From Clostridium sp. UBA5530 (lineage in GTDB: Bacteria; Bacillota; Clostridia; Clostridiales; Clostridiaceae), in assembly GCA_002423705.1 (NCBI GenBank), contig DINW01000066.1:8868-20822 (forward strand): 11,955 nt of DNA, read 5' to 3'. Under the pieces are notes generated by a model, which was given only the letters and a program-made list of their open reading frames with translations, was not told where the DNA came from and did not search any database. The number at the start of each line of letters is the position of its first letter. Position 1 is the first letter of the stretch. Made by a program: the position numbers and the translations under genes. Of this stretch, positions 6,485 through 11,955 are shown piece after piece.

Positions 6485-7455
6485 ATGTTGTACTCCTTAT
6501 ATAACCCAAGAACTACGTCATCTACCGTTCCAGTGTTTACAGATACATCCTTTATGTCAATTTTAGATGCCAAACAAATTATAGCCTCAGATATGGATAG
6601 GAGGTTAGTATCTACCTTTATTACTGCTCTGCCTTTATAACTTTCTAATACCCATAGACCCTCTGGCAAATCCTTTAATATGCCATTATACTCTATAATC
6701 AAAGTTTTATCTGTGCCATACCTCTCTTTTAAGGAGTCTAGTTGTCCATCTAAAAGTACTCTTCCTTTTCCTATTAAAATTATTCTTTTGGTTAAGGCAT
6801 CTATATCTTGGGTATCGTGAGTGGTTAGTATTACTGTGGTTTGCTTTTCTTTATTGATTGCTTTTATAAACTCTCTAACAGCAATTTTAGATACTGCATC
6901 TAGACCTATGGTAGGCTCGTCCAAGAAAAGTATATCTGGACTATGAAGTAAAGATGCTACTATTTCGCATCTCATTCTTTGTCCTAAACTCAATTGCCTA
7001 GCAGGCATTTTCATAATTTCTTCAATGCTAAGCCTTTCACTGAGCTCTAATAGATTAGTTTTGAATTTCTTATCTGGTATTTCATATATATCTTTTAATA
7101 GTTCAAAGGAATCAATTACAGGTACATCCCACCATAGCTGGGATCTTTGTCCAAAAACTACCCCTATGTTTTTCACATGTTCCACTCTATTTTTCCAGGG
7201 TGTTCTTCCATTTATGATGCAAGTACCAGAGTCTGGAGTTAGTATTCCACTCATAACCTTTATAGTGGTGCTTTTCCCTGCTCCATTAGGACCAATGTAT
7301 CCTACCATCTCTCCCTTTTCTACATTAAAAGATATATCCTTTAGTGCCTCTATTACTACATAGTCTCTATGTACCATAGATTTAAAGGCTTCCTTAAGAC
7401 CTGAATTTCTTTTATGAACTCTAAAAGTCTTATTTAAATTCTTAATTTCTATCAT
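6481..7455 (-). CDS. ABC transporter ATPase of NatA/COG4586 type
   Basis: The 324-residue nucleotide-binding protein is complete. Walker A is GPNGAGKS (55-62), the Q-loop is Q103, the signature is LSLGQ (155-159), Walker B is ILFLDE (175-180) with catalytic E180, and the H-loop is H213 in TTHD. A C-terminal regulatory extension of about 80 residues follows, as in COG4586 members. It powers export together with the two permeases downstream. I chose the ATG at 7455, because an in-frame TTG at 7467 would swallow the Shine-Dalgarno GGGAGGT, which lies just upstream of the ATG. First gene of a three-gene operon with a sigma-A promoter at 7559-7587 and a leader of about 95 nt carrying overlapping inverted repeats. 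Confidence 0.93.
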   Translation of the reverse strand: MIEIKNLNKTFRVHKRNSGLKEAFKSMVHRDYVVIEALKDISFNVEKGEMVGYIGPNGAGKSTTIKVMSGILTPDSGTCIINGRTPWKNRVEHVKNIGVVFGQRSQLWWDVPVIDSFELLKDIYEIPDKKFKTNLLELSERLSIEEIMKMPARQLSLGQRMRCEIVASLLHSPDILFLDEPTIGLDAVSKIAVREFIKAINKEKQTTVILTTHDTQDIDALTKRIILIGKGRVLLDGQLDSLKERYGTDKTLIIEYNGILKDLPEGLWVLESYKGRAVIKVDTNLLSISEAIICLASKIDIKDVSVNTGTVDDVVLGLYKEYNI

Positions 7456-7478
7456 AATACCTCCCAATTCTACAAACT

Positions 7479-7515
7479 TTTAAAAGCCGCCGTTTTAAAC
7501 TTACTTTAAGTTTAA
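7479..7515 (-). promoter_or_regulatory. Overlapping, mutually exclusive inverted repeats in exporter leader
   Basis: First dyad: arms TTAAACTTA (7495-7503) and TAAGTTTAA (7507-7515), perfect 9 bp with a CTT spacer. Second dyad: TTTAAAA (7479-7485) and TTTTAAA (7493-7499) around the unusually GC-rich loop GCCGCCG. They share 7495-7499, so in RNA only one can form at a time. Both lie between the predicted transcription start (about 7552) and the Shine-Dalgarno of the ATPase gene. This could be a repressor operator or an RNA switch affecting translation. Confidence 0.5.
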
Positions 7516-7558
7516 CCTTGTAAAAGCTTGAGTTAGTTTGGTGGTGAAATGCCAATAT

Positions 7559-7587
7559 ATTGTACCTCTACATGAATATTTTGTCAA
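7559..7587 (-). promoter_or_regulatory. Sigma-A promoter of the ABC exporter operon
   Basis: On the minus strand, TTGACA (7587-7582) is a perfect -35 and TACAAT (7564-7559) a five-of-six -10, with exactly 17 bp between. Transcription should start near 7552, giving a leader of about 95 nt. The promoter lies downstream of element block 1 (7604-7660), so transcripts from it would not contain that block. Confidence 0.75.
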
Positions 7588-7603
7588 TTAACTATTTACC
7601 TAA

Positions 7604-7660
7604 GGGCGTAGTTGCTGCAACACTCCAGACTAAAAAGGATGGGGTGTTACATCAGGTAGA
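7604..7660 (-). promoter_or_regulatory. Recurring intergenic element, block 1, copy B
   Basis: On the minus strand it starts TCTACCTG, like copy A, and 34 of the first 38 bases are identical. The arms TGTAACACCCCA and TGGAGTGTTGCA (minus-strand sense; 7640-7651 and 7616-7627) pair over 12 positions with a single mismatch and one wobble, around the same TCCTTTTTAGT loop. The part 3' of the loop differs from copy A, but base pairing is kept (for example AACAC/GTGTT here instead of the CTGCT/AGCAG step), which suggests RNA structure is conserved. It begins 2 nt after the stop codon of the 109-residue gene. Block 2 is not clearly recognisable here; the exporter promoter occupies that position. 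Confidence 0.5.
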
Positions 7661-7662
7661 CA

Positions 7663-7992
7663 TCAGATTAAATTCTTTATTGCTTCCCTTGATACTACTA
7701 CTGACTTCATATCAATGTCCTTTGGATTCACGGTTAAAGGATATTCCTTAATCCATAGGTTTCCGTCAACTATGGTCATAGGATTTATTTCTTCGTTGGG
7801 ATTGGCATCATATACCTCTTCCAATTCCTTATAGGGTGTCAATACAACTATACGCCTACATGGTTCTTCCCTTTGATCATAAATATTAAAAAAACTATTA
7901 TAATTATCAAAGGTGGTTACAGATGTTACCACCTTTAAAAACAATTTATGTTTCTTTGCAACCTCTAATGCACTTATATATTTATCTTCCAT
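7663..7992 (-). CDS. Hypothetical 109-residue protein
   Basis: I do not recognise a family. The protein is soluble, with no membrane segment or signal peptide. It has one cysteine (C45), a beta-rich middle (RRIVVLTPY, 46-54) and a C-terminal stretch NPKDIDMKSVVVSREAIKNL typical of a small globular domain. RBS AAGGGAG is well placed before the ATG. It follows the ArsC/Spx-like gene by 21 nt on the same strand, so the pair is an operon. A partner role with the thioredoxin-fold protein is a guess from position. No terminator is visible after it. Element copy B starts 2 nt beyond its stop. Confidence 0.7.
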   Translation of the reverse strand: MEDKYISALEVAKKHKLFLKVVTSVTTFDNYNSFFNIYDQREEPCRRIVVLTPYKELEEVYDANPNEEINPMTIVDGNLWIKEYPLTVNPKDIDMKSVVVSREAIKNLI

Positions 7993-8013
7993 ATTACGTC
8001 TCCCTTTCTAATG

Positions 8014-8352
8014 CTATTTCCATTGCTCCCATATTTCTGGTTCGTACCCTATTGTAGCTAACTTACCATTTCTAACTATTGGGGTGTTGTAAAGACATGG
8101 ATTACTTAAAAGTATTTCTTCTTTTATTTCAGCACTTCTAATTTTATCAAGGTTTAACTTTTTGTAATCCTTGGCCTCTTTATTAATCAAATTATCTAAT
8201 CCTATAGAATTCTTTACACTTTGAAGTTCTCCTTTACTTAATGCTTTTTCCTTTAAATCTATAAATTGAAATTTAATTCTTCTTTCTTTAAAATATCGTT
8301 CTGCTTTTTTGCTATCAAAACACTTTTTAGTTCCGAAGATTTGTATATTCAT
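8014..8352 (-). CDS. ArsC/Spx/YffB-family thioredoxin-fold protein
   Basis: The 112-residue protein has the ArsC-family beginning FGTKKCFDSKKAERYFKERRI (6-26), with a single active-site-position cysteine C11 and no CxxC, and the C-terminal hallmark TPIVRNGKLATIGY (90-103). Full-length for the family. In arsenate reductases and Spx the cis-Pro is preceded by Arg (RPI); here it is T90. The position matching ArsC Arg60 appears to be Lys. Genuine arsenate reduction is therefore doubtful, and no arsR or arsB is nearby. Spx-like transcription control or a thiol-redox role is equally possible. RBS AGGTG precedes the ATG. It heads a two-gene unit with the 109-residue protein, downstream of element copy C. 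Confidence 0.85.
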   Translation of the reverse strand: MNIQIFGTKKCFDSKKAERYFKERRIKFQFIDLKEKALSKGELQSVKNSIGLDNLINKEAKDYKKLNLDKIRSAEIKEEILLSNPCLYNTPIVRNGKLATIGYEPEIWEQWK

Positions 8353-8373
8353 TATTTCACCTACTTTTTATTA

Positions 8374-8423
8374 TTTTAAAACATATTATCTTTATTATAT
8401 CTTATAAAAGACTTATTTTCATC
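8374..8423 (-). promoter_or_regulatory. Possible promoter of the ArsC-like operon
   Basis: Minus-strand TATAAT is present about 45 nt before the start codon. The closest -35 is TTGATG with a 20-bp spacing, or TTGGAT-19-TATAAG for an overlapping choice. Both spacings are long, as seen with MerR-type activated promoters, so the assignment is tentative. If real, element copy C lies upstream of the transcript. Confidence 0.3.
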
Positions 8424-8429
8424 AAATCC

Positions 8430-8540
8430 AACTAACGGCTTAGTGAATGGTGAACCCCAATAAACTATTAGTTAAATTTATCTATACTCATAGTTACTGC
8501 TGTCTCCAGCCTACAAAGTATAGAGTGTTCCACAAGATAA
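8430..8540 (-). promoter_or_regulatory. Recurring intergenic element, copy C (block 1 and degenerate block 2)
   Basis: On the minus strand, block 1 (8540-8493) reads AACACTCTATACTTTGTAGG then CTGGAG and CAGCAGTAAC, the same order as copies A and B. The CTCTA/TGGAG stem is kept by a G-T wobble. After the same kind of spacer (AGATAA in both A and C) comes a block 2-like segment bracketed by AACTAA (minus-strand 8473-8468) and TTAGTT (8435-8430). The sequence is more diverged than A or B. Block 1 begins in the T-tail of the yhgE-like gene's terminator, so it has no room for its own upstream promoter. Confidence 0.42.
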
Positions 8541-8580
8541 AAAATGCTACAAAACTATGTTTACATAATTTTGTAGCATT
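8536..8580 (-). terminator. Strong intrinsic terminator of the YhgE/Pip operon
   Basis: Perfect 12-bp arms AATGCTACAAAA (8543-8554) and TTTTGTAGCATT (8569-8580), with an inner TATG/CATA extension after one mismatch. On the minus strand it runs straight into a T6 tract. It lies 23 bp after the stop of the second YhgE/Pip gene. It directly abuts element copy C. Confidence 0.85.
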
Positions 8581-8602
8581 GTACTATATTCTTAATGAAA
8601 TT

Positions 8603-10726
8603 TTATATTCCTGCTTCTTTGAAAGTCTTATCAAACCAATGAATCAATTTATGTAATGGTTTCTTAAGTAAAACTAATAAAAAAAATCCAATACCTATGA
8701 TACTTAAATAAGCTATATACTTTAATGTATTGTGAATTTCTATTCCTCCAATTGCCTCTCTAAATCCTAAAATAGCATAAGTAAATGGCAGATATGGATT
8801 TATAATTTGGAAGAACTCTGGATTGGTCTGAACAGGATAAAGTCCTCCTGCTCCAGCAATTTGCAAAACCATTATAATAACAGCAATAGCTTTCCCCACA
8901 TTACTTAGAACAGAGGCCAAAGTAAAGGTTATAAAAGTAAACATTATACTAGTTAGTACAGTCATAAAGAAAAATAATGGTATACTCTCTGGCTCTATAC
9001 CTAGTATTAAAATGTCCCCACTGCTTACTATAAGCCCTTGAATAATTGATATAGTTAAAAATATCCCCATCTTTCCAAAGTGCTCTTCAATGAGATTTAC
9101 ACCTTTTACCCTTCTTGTTTCCCTAAATTCTGTAGATAAAATGGAAGTAGCTAAAAGTGCACCTACCCATATAGCTAGCACTGTATAAAATGGAGTAATT
9201 CCAACTCCAAAAACTCCTCCCTTATAAACTTCTTCTTCTCTAACCTGTATTGGAGATGCTATAAAATTTGATATATCATCAGGGTTTTTGTTCATCATTT
9301 TCACTAAATTATTAATAGCCCCCTCATCTAAACCCTTAGTTTTATCCTCTAACTTATAAAGGTCATTTTGAAAGGAATTTAGTTTGTCTGAGGTTTCATC
9401 TGCCTTTTTCTGTGATATTCCACTGGCGGCAATGCCAAAATTAGACAAAGCATTCAGCTGAGGTATTATGAACCGTGTACCTTCGATAGTTGAATTTATA
9501 ATATCTAAATTATTTATCATTGCAGAGGATTTATTATTCACTACTTTTATAATGGTATTATAAAAACTATTTCCTAATGTTATTAAATTAGCTGACATAT
9601 CATTACTTAGTTTTGAAAGGCTATCTAACATATCATTTATGTTAATATTACCATTCATATCCTTAGCTTTATTTATTGCATCATTTATTGTAGCTTCATT
9701 AGCTTTGGTTTCATCTATCATATTCTGTATTCCAGAACTATTATCCAAATGAGATATAAGGTTTAAATAATCTAAATTGCTTTTATTTAAATTGCTCATT
9801 TTATTAAGATTTTTTTCTATAGCAACAACCTTATCAGCAGATTCTCCATTGTTTATGTGCTTAAGCTCTGTTATCAATGATTGTATTTTTGAATTTACAA
9901 TCTGCATTTCCATAAGGTTATTTTTCATGTTATTAGATAAAAGGTTTAAGGTTTTTTGAGTAGCTCTAACTACCTCCTTGCTGTTCTCCGTAGCTCCTTG
10001 AAGAGCATTTATCTCATCATTTACCACTGGTAATGTATTTTGAACCTTATATAAATAGTTTTGAAGAGAATTAGCATCCTTGCTAGCGTTATCTACTAAG
10101 TGTATTATATTTTGTAAAGTGTCCTGAGAATACTTGAGTGTATCATTAACTTGAAGAATTTCTGCCTTGTTGGTTTGCAACTCTCCACCTAAGGTGTTGG
10201 TAAATTCTATGGCCTTTTTATTTACCGTTTCAACAAAATTAGCAGTTATTTCCTTAGTCAGTTTATCCTTTGCCACTGCTGTTATTTTAGATGCTATAGC
10301 ATTTGCCTTTTCATTGCATCTATAAATTATATCTGGCTTTTTGGGGTTTAGGGTCACCAGTGTAGTTAATGAATTAGAAAAATCACTAGGTATCTCAATC
10401 ATTGCATAATATTTTCCTTCATTTACTCCGTAATTTCCTTGCCATTGGTCTACAAACTGCCAATTAATAGACTTATTTTCTTTTAAAGAGTCTATAACTT
10501 GATCCCCTACATTAATTTCTTTTCCTTGAATAGCTGTTCCTCTATCGTTATTTACCACTGCCACTGGAAGGTTCCCTGTATTGCTGTAAGGATCCCAGCA
10601 AGCTTTTATATTTATCCATGCGTATAGAGATGGTATAATCATTAAAACCAGTACTGTTACCAATGCCACTTTATTTGTAAAGATTCTTTTAAAATCTGTT
10701 CTGTATATTTTCCAAATCTTTTTCAT
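8603..10726 (-). CDS. YhgE/Pip domain membrane protein (second of tandem pair)
   Basis: The 707-residue protein has the classic YhgE/Pip layout. A short cytoplasmic N-terminus is followed by a first membrane segment (about 19-38) and the extracytoplasmic motif DPYSNTGNLPVAVVNNDRG (45-63). A long helical, coiled-coil-rich external region extends to about residue 500. Five C-terminal membrane segments follow (about 511-530, 553-575, 582-605, 612-632, 667-688) with the ABC-2-like core and the signature NPYLPFTYAILGFREAIGG (643-661). Lactococcal Pip is a phage receptor; other members are linked to export or cell-envelope functions, mostly unproven. Eleven nucleotides separate it from the upstream paralogue, and its Shine-Dalgarno GGGGGA directly follows that TAG, so the genes are coupled. 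No ATPase partner is adjacent. A strong terminator follows. Confidence 0.9.
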   Translation of the reverse strand: MKKIWKIYRTDFKRIFTNKVALVTVLVLMIIPSLYAWINIKACWDPYSNTGNLPVAVVNNDRGTAIQGKEINVGDQVIDSLKENKSINWQFVDQWQGNYGVNEGKYYAMIEIPSDFSNSLTTLVTLNPKKPDIIYRCNEKANAIASKITAVAKDKLTKEITANFVETVNKKAIEFTNTLGGELQTNKAEILQVNDTLKYSQDTLQNIIHLVDNASKDANSLQNYLYKVQNTLPVVNDEINALQGATENSKEVVRATQKTLNLLSNNMKNNLMEMQIVNSKIQSLITELKHINNGESADKVVAIEKNLNKMSNLNKSNLDYLNLISHLDNSSGIQNMIDETKANEATINDAINKAKDMNGNININDMLDSLSKLSNDMSANLITLGNSFYNTIIKVVNNKSSAMINNLDIINSTIEGTRFIIPQLNALSNFGIAASGISQKKADETSDKLNSFQNDLYKLEDKTKGLDEGAINNLVKMMNKNPDDISNFIASPIQVREEEVYKGGVFGVGITPFYTVLAIWVGALLATSILSTEFRETRRVKGVNLIEEHFGKMGIFLTISIIQGLIVSSGDILILGIEPESIPLFFFMTVLTSIMFTFITFTLASVLSNVGKAIAVIIMVLQIAGAGGLYPVQTNPEFFQIINPYLPFTYAILGFREAIGGIEIHNTLKYIAYLSIIGIGFFLLVLLKKPLHKLIHWFDKTFKEAGI

Positions 10727-10737
10727 AGTGTATCCCC

Positions 10738-11955
10738 CTATTCTCCTACTCCTGACTCTTCGAAGCTTTCCTCAAAATGCATTATCTTATTGTGGAGTTT
10801 TTCTTTAAAGAAGAACCCTATTAGTATAAATATACCTCCATAAATTCCAAGAACTATAAAATCTAAAGCAACAGCACTTGGAAGTGCCCCAGCTATAGCC
10901 TCTCTGTATCCTCCTACTGCATAGGTAAAAGGAAAGAAGGGCTGTAATATTCTAAAAAATAATGGATCTACTTGTATTGGATAGGTTCCTCCACAACCGG
11001 CTAACTGTATTACCATTAAAACTATAGAAATAACCTTGCCTATATTACCTAAAACAGACATAAGAGTAAACACTATTATATTAAACACTATTCCTATAAA
11101 ACTAGACATTATAACCATTAAAAAAGGATTTTCACTATGAACTCCTAACATCAAAATATTTCCTAAAGAAACTATAAGCCCTTGGGCAAACCCTAGTGTA
11201 GAAAAAAACATAAGTTTTCCAAAATGTTTTTGTCTTACAGTTATATTTTCATCCCCTTGGAATTTAGGAGGATTAACCTTTAATATGGAAATTAGCATAA
11301 GAGCACCTACCCATAGAGCTAAAACCGAATATATAGGTGCCATTGCTGATCCATAATTAGGTACTCCATATACAGGCTCTTCCTTTACATTAATAGGTGA
11401 CGCTATAAAATTCCCCATAAGTTCAGGTTTACTTTGCAGTATGCCTATTATTTGAATTACATCCCCCTCATTAGTTTTTTCTAAAGCCTCTGCCATAAGG
11501 CCTATAATGGATTTAAACTCTTTTAATTTTACTGCTAAGTCTTTAGTTGTATTACTTGCAAGTCCTGTCCCTTCTATACCTAGATTTAGCATATTGCTTA
11601 TTTGCTCTTGTGCTCCTTCTGAAGTTTTTAAAACTTCTGATGCATCTTTGGTAGCTCTTAAAAGATTATTTTGAATTCCATTAAGGGCTGGTCTGCTAGT
11701 ATTATCATATTGTCTTAATGCTTCTGTTGTTTCATTGCTCATTTCTAAGGATAAATCATTTAACGTATTTGCAATATCAGCATTTACTTTATTAGTTTCA
11801 ATCAACGCTTTTTCTAATTTCGCTAAATTATCTTTTTGAGAATTTATATTCTCCTTTATAGAAGAAAGGTTAGATATTAACTTAGCTATATCTTCATTAT
11901 TAGCAGTTTCATTAAGCTTTTGTAGATAAGATATCATAGCATCTACGCTATTACT
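10738..11955 (-). CDS. YhgE/Pip domain membrane protein, N-terminus beyond window (first of tandem pair)
   Basis: The reading frame is open to the window edge (405 residues visible), so the Met at 11937 is internal, not the start. The N-terminal membrane segment and NNDRG region must lie outside. The visible part is a helical extracytoplasmic region followed by five C-terminal membrane segments. These match those of the downstream gene in order and motif: MAPIYSVLALWVGALM and LQPFFPFTYAVGGYREAIAG here, against ITPFYTVLAIWVGALL and INPYLPFTYAILGFREAIGG there. The two genes are therefore tandem paralogues, probably a duplication, possibly forming a hetero-oligomer. Its stop TAG abuts the Shine-Dalgarno of the next gene. 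The promoter is outside the window. Confidence 0.88.
   Translation of the reverse strand, partial: SNSVDAMISYLQKLNETANNEDIAKLISNLSSIKENINSQKDNLAKLEKALIETNKVNADIANTLNDLSLEMSNETTEALRQYDNTSRPALNGIQNNLLRATKDASEVLKTSEGAQEQISNMLNLGIEGTGLASNTTKDLAVKLKEFKSIIGLMAEALEKTNEGDVIQIIGILQSKPELMGNFIASPINVKEEPVYGVPNYGSAMAPIYSVLALWVGALMLISILKVNPPKFQGDENITVRQKHFGKLMFFSTLGFAQGLIVSLGNILMLGVHSENPFLMVIMSSFIGIVFNIIVFTLMSVLGNIGKVISIVLMVIQLAGCGGTYPIQVDPLFFRILQPFFPFTYAVGGYREAIAGALPSAVALDFIVLGIYGGIFILIGFFFKEKLHNKIMHFEESFEESGVGE

Noticed and set aside
7025..7363. Plus-strand open frame inside the ABC ATPase gene
   Set aside because: Antisense shadow across the Walker A and signature region of a certain gene.
7604..7660. 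Element copy B as an intrinsic terminator for the ArsC-like operon
   Set aside because: The hairpin is strong, but no U-tract follows on the minus strand, and the same block occurs upstream of genes elsewhere.
7560..7751. Plus-strand 63-codon frame across element copy B
   Set aside because: Spans an intergenic element, the exporter promoter and the 3' end of the 109-residue gene; no ribosome site and no plausible protein features.
8447..8656. Plus-strand 69-codon frame
   Set aside because: Runs through element copy C and a strong minus-strand terminator hairpin into the end of the YhgE/Pip gene; composition looks non-coding.
9777..9959. Plus-strand 60-codon frame
   Set aside because: Antisense shadow inside the YhgE/Pip gene.
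1..11955. CRISPR array, insertion sequence, integrase or phage module
   Set aside because: No regularly spaced repeats, transposase or integrase motifs, or attachment-site duplications were found; the recurring element has only three or four diverged copies far apart.

Overview
The window comes from a low-GC, AT-rich Firmicute, most likely Clostridium or a close relative. The grounds are its codon use, strong AAGGAGG-type ribosome binding sites, anaerobe-style iron-sulfur flavoproteins, and clostridial families such as tandem YhgE/Pip proteins and the three-gene ABC-2 exporter. No mobile element, phage gene, tRNA, rRNA or CRISPR array is visible.

Layout. Bases 1-1349 (+) hold a two-gene redox operon: an iron-sulfur flavoprotein (Isf/NADPH-dependent FMN reductase family) and a short QueG-like double [4Fe-4S] protein. 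Bases 1354-2646 (-) hold a Nudix hydrolase followed by an ANT/AadA-like nucleotidyltransferase. Bases 2926-3639 (+) hold a second Isf-type flavoprotein. A hairpin separates it from a convergent cytoplasmic class-C-beta-lactamase-like serine hydrolase (3707-4711, -). Bases 4895-7455 (-) are a compact ABC exporter operon (ATPase and two ABC-2 permeases). It has a good sigma-A promoter, an unusual palindromic 5' leader and a terminator. Bases 7663-8352 (-) hold an ArsC/Spx-like thioredoxin-fold protein and a hypothetical 109-residue protein. Bases 8603-11955 (-) hold two tandem YhgE/Pip membrane proteins, the first cut by the window edge, ending in a strong terminator.

The most interesting non-coding signal is a recurring, structured intergenic element of about 55-120 bp. 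Block 1 is a long hairpin with a conserved loop and the motif CAGCA..TAC. It occurs three times, at 2783-2839 (+), 7604-7660 (-) and 8493-8540 (-), each time upstream of and in sense with the first gene of a transcription unit (second Isf, ABC exporter, ArsC-like gene). Block 2 is a second hairpin module. It follows block 1 at 2850-2900, recurs at 1-51 before the first Isf gene (its block 1 would lie outside the window), and has a weaker counterpart at 8430-8473. I recognise no known riboswitch family in it. It may be an undescribed leader RNA or regulatory DNA element shared by redox, export and thiol-stress genes, or alternatively a MITE-like repeat. The exporter promoter lies downstream of block 1, which argues against a simple riboswitch at that copy.

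Taken together, the genes suggest a detoxification or stress neighbourhood: flavin and Fe-S reductases, a thiol-reductase-like protein, exporters, and antibiotic-modification-like enzymes. This theme is inferred from the families, not shown by the sequence.
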